Source of the DNA: Streptomyces exfoliatus
GTDB taxonomy: Bacteria > Actinomycetota > Actinomycetes > Streptomycetales > Streptomycetaceae
Direction of reading: 5' to 3'
Assembly: GCF_000725545.1 (NCBI RefSeq)
Contig: NZ_JNZP01000013.1
Location: 124,001-188,000, forward strand
Length of the DNA stretch: 64,000 bases
This document shows, one piece after another, positions 41,956 to 51,788 of this stretch. Under the pieces are notes generated by a model. It was not told where the DNA came from. It did no database searches and saw nothing but the letters and a program-made list of their open reading frames with translations. A program made the translations under genes and the position numbers. How positions within the stretch are numbered: position 1 is the first letter of the stretch; each line of letters opens with the position of its first letter.

Positions 41956-43381
41956 GGGTCTCTCCCAGGTACTGCTCGGCGTGGCCGGCGATCAGATCGA
42001 GAACGGCGGCGATGTCCGCCACGGTGGTCTCGGGGTTGAGCAGGGTGAACTTGAGGTACTGGCGGCCGTCGACCTTGGTCCCGGCGACGACGGCCTCGCC
42101 GGAGGCGAACAGGGCCTTCCGGGCGTGCAGGTTGGCGCGGTCGATGTCCTCGGGGGAGGTGACGGCCTCCGGGATGTAGCGGTAGACGAGCGTGGAGAGC
42201 TGCGGCTCGACCACGACGTCGTAGCGCGGGTCGGCGGCGAGCAGCGCGAAGCCCTCGGCGGCCAGGTCGCAGACCTCGTCGAAGAGCTGTCCGACGCCGT
42301 CGGCGCCCATCACGCGCAGGGTCATCCACAGCTTGAGCGCGTCGAAGCGGCGGGTGGTCTGGAGCGACTTGTCGACCTGGTTGGGTATCTGCTCGGCGAC
42401 CGTGCGGCGCGGGTTCAGGTAGTCCGCGTGGTAGGTCGCGTGGCGCAGGGTGGCCCCGTCGCGGACCAGCACGGCCGAGGAGCTGACCGGCTGGAAGAAG
42501 GACTTGTGGAAGTCGACGGTGACCGAGTCGGCCCGCTCGATGCCCTCCAGGAGGTGGCGGCGGGTCGGGGAGGCGAGCAGGCCGCAGCCGTAGGCCGCGT
42601 CCACGTGCATCCAGGCGCCGTACTCGTCGGCCAGGGCGGCGATCTCGGGCAGCGGGTCGATGGAGCCGAAGTCGGTGGTGCCGGCGGTGGCGACGATCGC
42701 CATCGGGACGAGGCCCTCGGCGCGGCAGGCGGCCAGCTCGGCGGCGAGGACGACGGACTGCATCCGCTTGTTCCGGTCGACCGGGATGGAGACGACGGCG
42801 TCGTGGCCCAGGCCGAGGAGGGTGGCCGACTTCTGGACGCTGAAGTGGCTGCACTCGGAGGAGAAGATCCGGAGCCTGGACAGGTCGTCCGTCTTGGCCT
42901 CCTCGCGGGCGAGGAGCAGGGCCTGGAGGTTGGACTGCGTGCCGCCGCTGGTGAACACGCCGTCGGCGGCCGGGCCGAGGCCGATGCGGCCGGTGGTCCA
43001 GTCGACGAGCTTGCGCTCGATGAGGGTGCCGCCCGCGCTCTGGTCCCAGGTGTCGAGCGAGGAGTTGACCGCCGAGAGGACGGCCTCGCCGAGGACGGCG
43101 GGGATGACGACCGGGCAGTTGAGGTGGCCCAGGTAACGCGGGTGGTGGAAGTAGACGGCGTCGCGGAGGTAGACGCTCTCCAGCTCGTCCAGGGCGGCGG
43201 AGGAGTCGCCGAGCGGCCGGTCGAGGTCGACGGCGTCGATGACGGGGCCGAGGTCGGCGGGCGTCACACCGGTGAACGGGCCGCGCGTAGAGGCGAGTTT
43301 GGCCGCCACGCGCTCGACCCCTTCGGTGACGGAGCGGCGGTAGCTCTCCGCCGTGGCGTCATTGAGCAGGTGCGAGCGCAT
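41942..43381 (-). CDS. desA: DesA, lysine decarboxylase
   Basis: This 479-residue PLP enzyme of the group II decarboxylase family converts lysine to cadaverine, the first step of desferrioxamine synthesis. The PLP-lysine is in [17 protein letters not shown], with HVDAAYGCG and [15 protein letters not shown] also present. ATG 43381 follows an iron-box palindrome by 39 bp, so transcription of desABCD is iron-repressed. Confidence 0.95.
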   Translation of the reverse strand: MRSHLLNDATAESYRRSVTEGVERVAAKLASTRGPFTGVTPADLGPVIDAVDLDRPLGDSSAALDELESVYLRDAVYFHHPRYLGHLNCPVVIPAVLGEAVLSAVNSSLDTWDQSAGGTLIERKLVDWTTGRIGLGPAADGVFTSGGTQSNLQALLLAREEAKTDDLSRLRIFSSECSHFSVQKSATLLGLGHDAVVSIPVDRNKRMQSVVLAAELAACRAEGLVPMAIVATAGTTDFGSIDPLPEIAALADEYGAWMHVDAAYGCGLLASPTRRHLLEGIERADSVTVDFHKSFFQPVSSSAVLVRDGATLRHATYHADYLNPRRTVAEQIPNQVDKSLQTTRRFDALKLWMTLRVMGADGVGQLFDEVCDLAAEGFALLAADPRYDVVVEPQLSTLVYRYIPEAVTSPEDIDRANLHARKALFASGEAVVAGTKVDGRQYLKFTLLNPETTVADIAAVLDLIAGHAEQYLGETLVHA

Positions 43382-43419
43382 GTGGGGGGCCTCCGGGCAG
43401 CAAAGAGGGGCGAGGGGCG

Positions 43420-43460
43420 GCGATGCGTTATTAGGTTAGCCTAACCTAATAACGCATCGC
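43420..43460. promoter_or_regulatory. DmdR iron box upstream of desA
   Basis: TTAGGTTAGCCTAACCTAA (43431-43449) fits the DtxR/DmdR iron-box consensus. It is the centre of a longer perfect palindrome covering 43420-43460, 20 bases each side of C43440. Iron-loaded DmdR1 is expected to repress desABCD here. Confidence 0.9.
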
Positions 43461-43515
43461 AACGTTCCCTCGCCCCTCTCAGGTCACATAAGGGGAGTGG
43501 AAGTTGGGCGAGCGC

Positions 43516-44367
43516 CTACGCGTCTTCCTGCGTCTCGTCCGGCACCTCGCGCAGCGCGTCCTCGGAGAGTCCCTTGCGCCAGTAGCCGACGAACGTCACC
43601 CGGCGGCGGTCGAGTTCGCGCTCCCGCACGAAGTGCCGGCGCAGCGCCTTCACCGCCCCGGACTCGCCCGCGATCCACACGTACGGGGCCTCGCCGGGCA
43701 GTTCGGCGTCGCGCACCGCGTCCACGGCGGACGGCGCCCCCTCCTCCCGTACGAGCCAGGTGACGGTCGCGTCGGCCCGCGTCGCGAGCTCCGCCCGGTC
43801 GCCCGAGTACGGCACCTCCAGGAACACCTGGGCGCGCGTCTCGGCCGGCAGCCACTCGAGGATCGCCGAAGCGGCGGGAAGGGCCGTCTCGTCCGCCCAG
43901 ATCAGCACGGAGTCGGCGTCCTCGGGCAGCCGGAAGCGGACACCGGTGTTGTCGGCGACCGCCGGGCCGAGCACGACCACCCGGTCGCCGGGCTTGGCCT
44001 GGGCGGCCCAGCGGCAGGCGGGTCCGCCGTCCTCGTGCAGGGCGAAGTCGATGTCGACCTCGTTCACCGGCTCCGTGCGCTGCTCGCGGACCGTGTACGA
44101 GCGCATGACGGCCCGCTCGTCCTCGGGCAGCGCCCGCCAGGCGCCCAGGATCGCGTACATGTCCGGGTTGTCGAGCGGCGGCAGGACGGGCGCCTCCTGG
44201 CCGGGGTGCGGCAGGAAGAGGGAGAGCGACTGGTCGCGGCCCCCGGCGGCGAAGTTCTTCAGGTCGTCCCCGGTGAAGGTGACCCGGACCAGGGACGGGC
44301 CGAGGCGGCGGGTCCTGTCGACCTGGAGGCGGAAGAACTGGAAGGGGGCGGTCTCGGCGTGCGTCAT
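43516..44367 (-). CDS. Siderophore-interacting protein (ferric-siderophore reductase)
   Basis: This 283-residue FAD-dependent reductase (SIP family, ViuB/DesF type) releases iron from ferrioxamine in the cytoplasm. The FAD site is in MRSYTVREQRTEPVNEVDIDF and GPACRWAAQAKPGDRVVVLGP; IWADETALPAASAILEW and WIAGESGAVKALRRHFV are typical. ATG 44367 with AAAGGTG upstream is preferred to GTG 44379. An iron box lies about 55 bp upstream, so it is co-regulated with desABCD. Confidence 0.92.
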   Translation of the reverse strand: MTHAETAPFQFFRLQVDRTRRLGPSLVRVTFTGDDLKNFAAGGRDQSLSLFLPHPGQEAPVLPPLDNPDMYAILGAWRALPEDERAVMRSYTVREQRTEPVNEVDIDFALHEDGGPACRWAAQAKPGDRVVVLGPAVADNTGVRFRLPEDADSVLIWADETALPAASAILEWLPAETRAQVFLEVPYSGDRAELATRADATVTWLVREEGAPSAVDAVRDAELPGEAPYVWIAGESGAVKALRRHFVRERELDRRRVTFVGYWRKGLSEDALREVPDETQEDA

Positions 44368-44421
44368 GGGGCAGGACACCTTTGCGGTACGGGCGAGGGG
44401 TCGCTCCGAGGGGAGTCAAAG

Positions 44422-44440
44422 GTAGGTTAGCCTAACCTCA
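44422..44440. promoter_or_regulatory. DmdR iron box upstream of the siderophore reductase gene
   Basis: GTAGGTTAGCCTAACCTCA has the same core as the desA box, with the perfect inverted repeat AGGTTAGCCTAACCT at 44424-44438. Confidence 0.85.
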
Positions 44441-44520
44441 TGACGGAGGGTAAGGGTGGGGGCCACAGGACGACGCCCGCCGCCCCGGAGGGGGGGCGAC
44501 GGGCTCCGCGTGGCGGGGGA

Positions 44521-44541
44521 GTCCGGCCTGATCCGCCGGAC
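44521..44541 (-). terminator. Hairpin after the acyl-CoA dehydrogenase gene
   Basis: GTCCGGC and GCCGGAC (44521-44527 and 44535-44541) form a 7-bp stem five bases past the stop codon of the gene at 44547. The loop CTGATCC relates it to the repeat at 37822-37862. Confidence 0.6.
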
Positions 44542-44546
44542 ACGAC

Positions 44547-45707
44547 CTAGGCCTTCAGGCCCAACTCCCGTGCGATCAGCATCCGCTGGACCTCGCTGGT
44601 GCCCTCGCCGATCTCCAGGATCTTCGAGTCGCGCCACATCCGGGCCACCGGGTACTCGTTCATGAAGCCGTAGCCGCCGTGGATCTGGGTCGCCTCGCGG
44701 GCGTTGTCCACCGCCACCGTGGAGGAGTACAGCTTCGCGATGGCCGCCTCCTTCTTGAACGGCTCGCCGAGCACGAGGCGCGAGGCCGCGTCCCGCCAGC
44801 CGATCCGGGCCATGTGCGCCCGCATCTCCATGTCGGCGATCTTGAACTGGATGGCCTGGTTGTCGCCGATCGGACGGCCGAAGGCGTGACGTTCCTTCGC
44901 GTACTTCACCGACTCGTCCACACAGCCCTGCGCGAGCCCCGTCGCGAGCGCCGCGATGGCGACCCGGCCCTCGTCGAGGATGCGGAGGAACTGGGCGTAG
45001 CCGCGGCCCTCCTCGCCGAGGAGGTTGGCGGCCGGGACCCGGACGTCGTCGAAGGCCAGCTCACGGGTGTCCGAGGCGTTCCAGCCGACCTTCGAGTAGG
45101 GCGCGGCGACCGTGAAGCCCGGGGTGCCGGACGGCACGATGATCGAGGAGATCAGCGGACGCCCGTCGGGCTTGCGGCCGGTGACCGCCGTGACCGTCAC
45201 CAGACCCGTGATGTCCGTACCGGAGTTGGTGATGAAGCACTTCGAACCGTTGATCACCCACTCGTCGCCGTCGCGCACGGCGGTGGTGCGGGTGCCGCCC
45301 GCGTCCGAGCCGGCGCCCGGCTCGGTCAGACCGAACGCGCCGAGCAGCTCACCGGCGCAGAGCCGCGGCAGCCACTCCCGCTTCTGCTCCTCGGTGCCGA
45401 AGAGGTGGAGCGGCATCGCGCCGAGCGAGACACCGGCCTCCAGGGTGATGGCCACGGAGGAGTCGACCCGGGCCAGTTCCTCCAGGGCGATCCCGAGCGC
45501 CAGGTAGTCGCCGCCCATGCCGCCGTACTCCTCGGGGAACGGCAGTCCGAACAGGCCCATGCGGCCCATCTCGCGGACGATCTCGTAGGGGAACTCGTGG
45601 CGCTCGTAGTAGTCGCCGATCTTCGGCGCCACCACGTCGTGGGCGAACGCCTCGACGGTACGGCGGAGTTCCTCGTGCTCAGCGGTGAGCCGGTGGTCGA
45701 GGGTCAT
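44547..45707 (-). CDS. acdH: Acyl-CoA dehydrogenase (isovaleryl-CoA type, AcdH/LiuA)
   Basis: This 386-residue flavoenzyme has the family signatures AFGLTEPGAGSDAGGTRT and QIHGGYGFMNEYPVARMWRDSKI, with the catalytic-base region around AREATQIHGGYG. Its operon partners are HMG-CoA lyase and methylcrotonyl-CoA carboxylase, so it most likely oxidises isovaleryl-CoA (leucine breakdown), like streptomycete AcdH, which also accepts other branched acyl-CoAs. ATG 45707 is 8 bp after the lyase stop. Confidence 0.9.
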   Translation of the reverse strand: MTLDHRLTAEHEELRRTVEAFAHDVVAPKIGDYYERHEFPYEIVREMGRMGLFGLPFPEEYGGMGGDYLALGIALEELARVDSSVAITLEAGVSLGAMPLHLFGTEEQKREWLPRLCAGELLGAFGLTEPGAGSDAGGTRTTAVRDGDEWVINGSKCFITNSGTDITGLVTVTAVTGRKPDGRPLISSIIVPSGTPGFTVAAPYSKVGWNASDTRELAFDDVRVPAANLLGEEGRGYAQFLRILDEGRVAIAALATGLAQGCVDESVKYAKERHAFGRPIGDNQAIQFKIADMEMRAHMARIGWRDAASRLVLGEPFKKEAAIAKLYSSTVAVDNAREATQIHGGYGFMNEYPVARMWRDSKILEIGEGTSEVQRMLIARELGLKA

Positions 45708-45715
45708 GGCTGGGG

Positions 45716-46645
45716 TCACTCCTTGTGGGAGAGGGCGCGGACGGTGCGGGAAGGGCTGGGCCTGCCCAGGTGGTCGGCCATCCACGCGCTCGTGGCGGTG
45801 AGGGCGGCCAGGTCGATCCCGGTCTCGATGCCGAGACCGTCGAGCATCCACACGAGGTCCTCGGTGGCGAGATTGCCCGTCGCGCTCTTCGCGTACGGGC
45901 AGCCGCCGAGGCCGCCCGCGGAGGCGTCGACGGTGGTCACCCCGTGGCGCAGGGCGGTCAGGGTGTTGGAGAGGGCCTGGCCGTACGTGTCGTGGAAGTG
46001 CACGGCGATACGGGAGGTGGGGACGCCTGCCTCGTTCAGCGCGGTCAGGAGCGCCTGGACGTGGCCCGGGGTGGCGACCCCGATGGTGTCCCCGAGGCTC
46101 AGCTCGTCACAGCCCATGTCGGCGAGCGCCTTGGTGACCCGGACGACCTGCTCGATCGGGACGGCGCCCTCCCAGGGGTCGCCGAAGCACATCGACAGGT
46201 AGCCGCGGACCTTGAGCCCCGCCTCTATGGCCCGGGTGACCGTCGGGGCGAACAGCGCGAGGGCCTCGTCGACGGTCCGGTTGAGGTTGGCCTTCGCGAA
46301 GGACTCGGTGGCCGAGGCGAACACGGCGATCTCCCGGACGCCGAGCGCCAGCGCCCGGTCCAGGCCCCGTTCGTTCGGCACGAGCACCGGGAGGCGCACC
46401 GGCAGGTCGCGGACGAGCGGGAACAGCTCCTCCGCGTCCGCCAGCTGGGGCACCCACTTGGGGTGCACGAAGCTGGTCGCCTCGACGGTGGAGAGGCCCG
46501 CCGCCGCGAGGCGGCGCACGAACTCCGCCTTCACGGCCGTCGGGACGAGCGTCTTCTCGTTCTGCAGCCCGTCCCGGGCCCCCACCTCGTGGATCCGGAC
46601 CCGGGCGGGGAGTCCCGGTTCGGGCACGGTCATGGGCAGACTCAT
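45716..46645 (-). CDS. Hydroxymethylglutaryl-CoA lyase
   Basis: This 309-residue TIM-barrel lyase splits HMG-CoA to acetoacetate and acetyl-CoA, the last step of leucine catabolism. It shows [19 protein letters not shown] at the start, the metal ligands in [12 protein letters not shown], and the catalytic-cysteine loop [17 protein letters not shown] 46645 overlaps the carboxylase alpha stop by 4 bp. Confidence 0.95.
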   Translation of the reverse strand: MSLPMTVPEPGLPARVRIHEVGARDGLQNEKTLVPTAVKAEFVRRLAAAGLSTVEATSFVHPKWVPQLADAEELFPLVRDLPVRLPVLVPNERGLDRALALGVREIAVFASATESFAKANLNRTVDEALALFAPTVTRAIEAGLKVRGYLSMCFGDPWEGAVPIEQVVRVTKALADMGCDELSLGDTIGVATPGHVQALLTALNEAGVPTSRIAVHFHDTYGQALSNTLTALRHGVTTVDASAGGLGGCPYAKSATGNLATEDLVWMLDGLGIETGIDLAALTATSAWMADHLGRPSPSRTVRALSHKE

Positions 46646-48567
46646 GCGGTGTCCTCCTCGCGGGGCGCCACCACGGCCAGGATCCGGTCCATGGCGACGG
46701 TGGTGCCGGGGGTGACGTCCAGTTCGGTGACGGTGCCGGCGTGCGGGGCGGAGATGACGTGCTCCATCTTCATCGCCTCGACGACCAGCAGGCTCTGTCC
46801 GGCCTCGACCTCGTCCCCGACGGCCACCTTGACGACGGTGACGGTGCCGGGCATCGGCGCGGCGAGCGTGTCGGCCCCGCCGTGCTTCGCCCCGCTGAGC
46901 GCGGCCTCGACGGGGTCGTGGTCGAGGACGTGCCAGGAGTCGCCGTCACGGCCGAGCCAGTTGCCGGCGCGGTGGAAGTGGTGGACGAGCCCGTCCACCG
47001 TGACCGTCACCGCGGTCTGCGTGACCCGGGCGCCGGCCGGCGCCTCCACCGTGACGGGTTCACGTCCCGACACGCGTACGGGGAAGGGCAGCGGAGACGG
47101 ACGGCCGCCCAGGCGCCAGCCGCTCGGCCGCGAGAACGGGTCCGTCCAGCCGTCCTTGGGCGCCGGGGCCAGCGCCGCGAGCCGTACGGCCGCCGCCGCC
47201 GCGTACACCTCCTCCGGTACGCCCTCGGGGACCAGGCTCTCCGCGTCCCGCTCCACCAGGCCGGTGTCCAGGGCGCCCGTCACCACGTCCGGGTGGGCCA
47301 GGAGCCTGCGCAGGAAGCCCGCGTTCGTCGGGACGCCGAGGGTGACCGTTTCGGCGAGGGCCGCGCGCAGCTTGCGGAGGGCGGTGGGGCGGTCCTTCGC
47401 GTGGACGATGACCTTCGACAGCATCGGGTCGTAGAGGGAGGAGACCTCGGTGCCCTCGCTCAGGCCCGAATCCGTACGGACCCCGTTCCCCTGAGGCTCG
47501 TTCAGGGACAGGACCGTGCCGCCCGACGGCAGGAAGCCCCGGGAAGGGTCCTCCGCGCACAGTCGGGCCTCGATCGCCCAGCCGTCGAGCCGGACGTCGT
47601 CCTGCGTGAAGTCGAGCGGCTCCCCGGCGGCCACCCGCAGCTGCCACTCCACAAGGTCGACGCCGGTGATCAGCTCGGTCACCGGGTGCTCGACCTGGAG
47701 CCGGGTGTTCATCTCCATGAAGTAGTACGACGAGGGGTCGACGCCCGGCACGATGAACTCGACCGTGCCCGCGCCCACATAGCCGCAGGAGCGGGCCGCC
47801 TCGACCGCCGCCGCGCCCATCGCCGCCCGGATCTCCGGGGTGAGGAGGACGCTCGGCGCCTCCTCGATGATCTTCTGGTGGCGGCGCTGGAGCGAGCACT
47901 CGCGCTCGCCGAGGTGGACCACGTTCCCGTGGGCGTCGGCGAGGACCTGGATCTCGATGTGCCGGGGCCGGTCGATCCACCGCTCCACGAGCAGCGTGTC
48001 GTCACCGAAGGAGGAGCGGGCCTCGCGGCGGGCCGCCGCGATCTCGTCGTCAAGCGTCGCCAGGTCGCGGACGAGGCGCATGCCCTTTCCGCCACCGCCC
48101 GCCGAAGGCTTCAGGAGCACGGGCGCGCCCAGCTCGCGGGCCGCCGCCTCCAGTTCGGGGTCGGCCGCGCCGGGGACGACCGGGACGCCCGCCGCCTTGA
48201 CGGTCTCCTTGGCCCGGATCTTGTCGCCCATCAGGGAGATCGCGGAGGCCGGGGGGCCGATGAAGACCAGACCGGCGTCCGCGCAGGCCTGCGCGAAGGC
48301 GGTGTTCTCGGCGAGGAAGCCGTAGCCGGGGTGGACGGCCTGCGCGCCGGTGCGGGCCGCTGCTTCGAGCAGCGCCGGGACGGACAGATACGACTCGGAG
48401 GCCGGCGGCGGGCCGATCCGTACCGCCGTGTCCGCCTCCCGTACGTGCCGGGCGTCGGCGTCCGCGTCGCTGTACACGGCCACCGAGCGCACGCCGAGCG
48501 CCCGCAGCGTGCGGATGACCCGGACCGCGATCTCGCCGCGGTTGGCGACGAGCACGGTGTCGAACAT
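46642..48567 (-). CDS. Methylcrotonyl-CoA carboxylase alpha subunit (biotin carboxylase + BCCP)
   Basis: The 641-residue biotinylated subunit has ATP-grasp biotin carboxylase ([52 protein letters not shown]) and a C-terminal biotinyl domain with the biotin lysine in VEAMKMEH. It carboxylates biotin for the partner beta subunit. ATG 48567 matches the family N-terminus; GTG 48609, which overlaps the beta stop, and ATG 48591 are alternatives that would add 14 or 8 residues. Confidence 0.92.
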   Translation of the reverse strand: MFDTVLVANRGEIAVRVIRTLRALGVRSVAVYSDADADARHVREADTAVRIGPPPASESYLSVPALLEAAARTGAQAVHPGYGFLAENTAFAQACADAGLVFIGPPASAISLMGDKIRAKETVKAAGVPVVPGAADPELEAAARELGAPVLLKPSAGGGGKGMRLVRDLATLDDEIAAARREARSSFGDDTLLVERWIDRPRHIEIQVLADAHGNVVHLGERECSLQRRHQKIIEEAPSVLLTPEIRAAMGAAAVEAARSCGYVGAGTVEFIVPGVDPSSYYFMEMNTRLQVEHPVTELITGVDLVEWQLRVAAGEPLDFTQDDVRLDGWAIEARLCAEDPSRGFLPSGGTVLSLNEPQGNGVRTDSGLSEGTEVSSLYDPMLSKVIVHAKDRPTALRKLRAALAETVTLGVPTNAGFLRRLLAHPDVVTGALDTGLVERDAESLVPEGVPEEVYAAAAAVRLAALAPAPKDGWTDPFSRPSGWRLGGRPSPLPFPVRVSGREPVTVEAPAGARVTQTAVTVTVDGLVHHFHRAGNWLGRDGDSWHVLDHDPVEAALSGAKHGGADTLAAPMPGTVTVVKVAVGDEVEAGQSLLVVEAMKMEHVISAPHAGTVTELDVTPGTTVAMDRILAVVAPREEDTA

Positions 48568-48605
48568 GCTGTGCTGGAACAAGCTGCGCATCTCCTGGGA
48601 GCCCC

Positions 48606-50213
48606 TCACATCCGGAAGACGCCGAACTGGGGGTCACCCAGGGGCGCGTTGGCACAGGCGGTCAGGGCGAGGCCGAGGACCTGCCGGGTCTCCGTCGGGT
48701 CGATGACCCCGTCGTCCCAGAGCCGGGCGGTCGCGTAGTAGGCGCTGCCCTGGGTCTCGTACTGCTCGCGGATGGGGGCCTTGAAGGCCTCCTCCTCGTC
48801 CGCGCTCCACCCGTCGCCGAGCTGGTCGCGCTTGACGGTCGCGAGGACCGAGGCGGCCTGCTCGCCGCCCATGACCGAGATCTTGGCGTTGGGCCACATC
48901 CACAGGAAGCGGGGGGAGTACGCCCGGCCGCACATCGAGTAGTTGCCCGCGCCGTACGACCCGCCGACGACGACCGTCAGCTTCGGCACCCGGGTGGTGG
49001 CCACGGCCGTGACCATCTTGGCGCCGTGCTTGGCGATGCCGCCGTGCTCGTACGCCTTGCCGACCATGAAGCCGGTGATGTTCTGCAGGAAGACGAGCGG
49101 GATCCCGCGCTGGTCGCACAGCTCGATGAAGTGCGCGCCCTTCTGGGCGGACTCGGCGAACAGGATGCCGTTGTTGGCGACGATGCCGACCGGGTGCCCG
49201 TGGATCCTGGCGAAGCCGGTGACCAGGGTCTGCCCGTACTCGGACTTGAACTCCTGGAAGCGCGAGCCGTCCACGACCCGGGCGATGACCTCGCGCACGT
49301 CGTACGGGGTGCGGGAGTCCACCGGCACCGCGCCGTAGAGACCGTAGGGGTCGACCTTCGGCTCCTCGACGGGCTCCACCGACCACGGCAGCGGGCCGCG
49401 CTCCGGGAGCGTGGCGACGATGTTCCGCACGATCCGCAGCGCGTGGGCGTCGTCCTCGGCCAGGTGGTCGGTGACGCCGGAGATCCGGGAGTGGACCTCG
49501 CCGCCGCCCAGCTCCTCCGCCGTGACGACCTCGCCGGTGGCGGCCTTCACCAGGGGCGGTCCGCCGAGGAAGATCGTTCCCTGGTTCCGCACGATCACGG
49601 CCTCGTCGCTCATCGCCGGGACGTACGCGCCGCCGGCCGTGCACGAGCCGAGGACGGCGGCGATCTGCGGAATGCCCGCGCCGGACATCCGGGCCTGGTT
49701 GTAGAAGATCCGGCCGAAGTGCTCCCGGTCGGGGAAGACCTCGTCCTGCATCGGCAGGAAGGCACCGCCCGAGTCGACCAGGTAGAGGCAGGGGAGACGA
49801 TTCTCCAGCGCCACCTCCTGGGCGCGGAGGTGCTTCTTCACCGTCATCGGGTAGTACGTGCCGCCCTTGACGGTCGCGTCGTTGGCGACGATCACGCACT
49901 CGCGCCCGCTGACCCGGCCGATGCCGGCGATGACGCCGGCCGCCGGGGCCTGGTCGCCGTACATGCCGTTCGCCGCGAGCGGGGCGAGCTCCAGGAACGG
50001 GGATCCCGGGTCGAGGAGGGTGTCCACCCGGTCCCGGGGCAGCAGCTTGCCGCGCGCGGTGTGCCGGGCCCGGGACTTCTCACCCCCGCCCAGGGCGGCC
50101 GCCGCGAGCTTGGCGCGCAGCGTCGCGGCCAGCTCGTGATGCGCCGCCTCGTTCGCCCGCCAGGCCGGCGAGGCGGGATCCGCCGCACTCGTCAGCACAG
50201 GTGCCTGCTGCAT
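48606..50213 (-). CDS. Methylcrotonyl-CoA carboxylase beta subunit (carboxyltransferase)
   Basis: This 535-residue crotonase-fold carboxyltransferase transfers CO2 from biotin to 3-methylcrotonyl-CoA. Family-specific segments: [58 protein letters not shown], and the C-terminal half [20 protein letters not shown] and [13 protein letters not shown]. It is the first gene of the leucine catabolic operon and lies beyond an operator from a divergent TetR gene. An enoyl-CoA hydratase (LiuC) is not in the operon. Confidence 0.93.
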   Translation of the reverse strand: MQQAPVLTSAADPASPAWRANEAAHHELAATLRAKLAAAALGGGEKSRARHTARGKLLPRDRVDTLLDPGSPFLELAPLAANGMYGDQAPAAGVIAGIGRVSGRECVIVANDATVKGGTYYPMTVKKHLRAQEVALENRLPCLYLVDSGGAFLPMQDEVFPDREHFGRIFYNQARMSGAGIPQIAAVLGSCTAGGAYVPAMSDEAVIVRNQGTIFLGGPPLVKAATGEVVTAEELGGGEVHSRISGVTDHLAEDDAHALRIVRNIVATLPERGPLPWSVEPVEEPKVDPYGLYGAVPVDSRTPYDVREVIARVVDGSRFQEFKSEYGQTLVTGFARIHGHPVGIVANNGILFAESAQKGAHFIELCDQRGIPLVFLQNITGFMVGKAYEHGGIAKHGAKMVTAVATTRVPKLTVVVGGSYGAGNYSMCGRAYSPRFLWMWPNAKISVMGGEQAASVLATVKRDQLGDGWSADEEEAFKAPIREQYETQGSAYYATARLWDDGVIDPTETRQVLGLALTACANAPLGDPQFGVFRM

Positions 50214-50233
50214 CCCTCGAGCTCCCTTGCTCG

Positions 50234-50278
50234 GTTAATGAGCGTTAACGTATGTCGTTCAGGTTAACGACCGCTAAC
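50234..50278. promoter_or_regulatory. Operator region of the leucine catabolic operon
   Basis: GTTAATGAGCGTTAAC (50234-50249) and GTTAACGACCGCTAAC (50263-50278) are near inverted copies of each other with a 13-bp gap. They lie between the divergent carboxylase beta and tetR genes, 21 and 22 bp from the start codons. Confidence 0.7.
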
Positions 50279-50299
50279 CGGGTTGTCTAGAATCGACTT

Positions 50300-50896
50300 A
50301 TGACCACGACCCCGTTCGCCAGTGGCAGGACCGATGCCCCGACGCGGCGCGAGCAGATCCTCAAGCAGGCCGCGCGCCTCTTCGCCGAGCGCGGCTTCCA
50401 CGGCGTGGGCGTCGACGAGATAGGAGCCGCCGTCGGCATCAGCGGCCCCGGCCTCTACCGGCACTTCCCCGGCAAGGACGCGATGCTCGCCGAACTCCTC
50501 GTCGGCATCAGCGAACGGCTCCTCGACGGCGGGCGGCTGCGGGTCGGCGAGACCACCGGCGACCCCGAGGCCCTCCTCGGCGCCCTCATCGACGGGCACA
50601 TCGACTTCGCCCTCGACGACCGGCCGCTGATCACCCTCCACGACCGCGAGCTCGACCGGCTCAAGGACGAGGACCGCAAGCGGGTGCGGCAGCTCCAGCG
50701 GCAGTACGTGGAGCTGTGGGTGACGGTGGTCCGCGAGCTGTACCCGGACGCGGCCGAGAGCGAGGTGCGGACGGCGGTCCACGCCGTCTTCGGCCTGCTG
50801 AACTCCACCCCGCACCTGGCGGCGGTCGGCCGCCGCTCCATGGAGGACCTGCTGCGCAGGCTGGCCCACGGGGCGTTCGGGGCGCTGGCGGGGTAG
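50300..50896 (+). CDS. TetR-family regulator divergent from the leucine catabolic operon
   Basis: This 198-residue repressor has an N-terminal HTH (QAARLFAERGFHGVGVDEIG and GISGPGLYRHFPGKDAMLAE) and a helical ligand domain. Its place opposite the operon, with paired GTTAAC sites in the 86-bp gap, makes it the probable repressor of isovalerate/leucine catabolism, likely released by an acyl-CoA intermediate (inference). It is analogous to streptomycete and Saccharopolyspora AccR/PccD-type regulators but cannot be equated with them. Confidence 0.88.
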   Translation: MTTTPFASGRTDAPTRREQILKQAARLFAERGFHGVGVDEIGAAVGISGPGLYRHFPGKDAMLAELLVGISERLLDGGRLRVGETTGDPEALLGALIDGHIDFALDDRPLITLHDRELDRLKDEDRKRVRQLQRQYVELWVTVVRELYPDAAESEVRTAVHAVFGLLNSTPHLAAVGRRSMEDLLRRLAHGAFGALAG

Positions 50897-51007
50897 CCGT
50901 TCCCGGGGCGGAGCGGGGGTTCGCGGGGGCCGCTTCCCGGGCGGGGCGGGGGTCCACGGGGCGAAACGTGTGCCCATCGCCTCCGCCGCTCGGACAGAAT
51001 GTGGTCC

Positions 51008-51784
51008 ATGCCGATACTCAGCCGTGACGCCCTCGTCGAGCACCTCGTCCGCACCAGGATCGCGGGAGACGTCGCCACCCCGCGCGACAACAACCTCTCC
51101 CACTACCGCAAGCTCGCCAACGGCGACCGGCACTACTGGCTCGGCCTGGAGCTCGGTGACCGCTGGGTCGACGAGCAGGACGTGCTCGCCGTCATGGCCG
51201 AGCGCTGCGGGGTCATCGACGACCCGGCCCACCGGACCGGCCAGGACACCATCGACCCCGAGCTGACCGTCGACGGCCTCGACCGGCTGGCCGCCCGGCT
51301 GCGCAAGGCCGCCGCCGGCAAGGAGCGGGTCCTCTTCGCGACCGGCCACCCCGGCGCGCTGATCGACGTGCACAGCCGGGTCGCCGCCGCGCTGCGCGCC
51401 CAGGGCTGCGACATCGTCCGCATCCCGGGCGGGCTCGTCGCCGACGAGGGGTACGTCGTGCAGTTCGCGGACGTCGCCGTCTTCGAACGCGGCGCGAGCC
51501 TCTGGCACACCCACTCCCCGGAGCCCATGAACGCGATCCTGGACGCGCTCGGCGAGGACGGCCGCCCCGACCTGGTGATCGCGGACCACGGCTGGGCGGG
51601 CCGGGCGGGCCAGCGGGGGATCGACTCGGTCGGCTACGCGGACTGCAACGACCCGGCGCTGTTCCTCGGCGAGGCGGAGGGCACGATGCAGGTCACGATC
51701 CCGCTCGACGACCACGTCCTCGACCCCCGCTTCTACGAGCCGATGACGGCGTACACGCTGAACGCGGCGGGCCTGGGCATCTGA
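51008..51784 (+). CDS. Phosphatase-like protein conserved in Streptomyces
   Basis: This 258-residue cytoplasmic protein starts MPILSRDALVEHLVRTRIAG at ATG 51008 (ATG 50999 is in frame three codons earlier). It has an alpha/beta core with RVLFATGHPGALIDVHSRVA, IVRIPGGLVADEGYV and VIADHGWAGRAGQRGIDSVG. Relatives are often labelled phosphatase on weak grounds; I see no HAD or PHP motif to support it. The stop is four bases from the stop of the convergent CDF gene. Confidence 0.65.
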   Translation: MPILSRDALVEHLVRTRIAGDVATPRDNNLSHYRKLANGDRHYWLGLELGDRWVDEQDVLAVMAERCGVIDDPAHRTGQDTIDPELTVDGLDRLAARLRKAAAGKERVLFATGHPGALIDVHSRVAAALRAQGCDIVRIPGGLVADEGYVVQFADVAVFERGASLWHTHSPEPMNAILDALGEDGRPDLVIADHGWAGRAGQRGIDSVGYADCNDPALFLGEAEGTMQVTIPLDDHVLDPRFYEPMTAYTLNAAGLGI

Positions 51785-51788
51785 GCGT

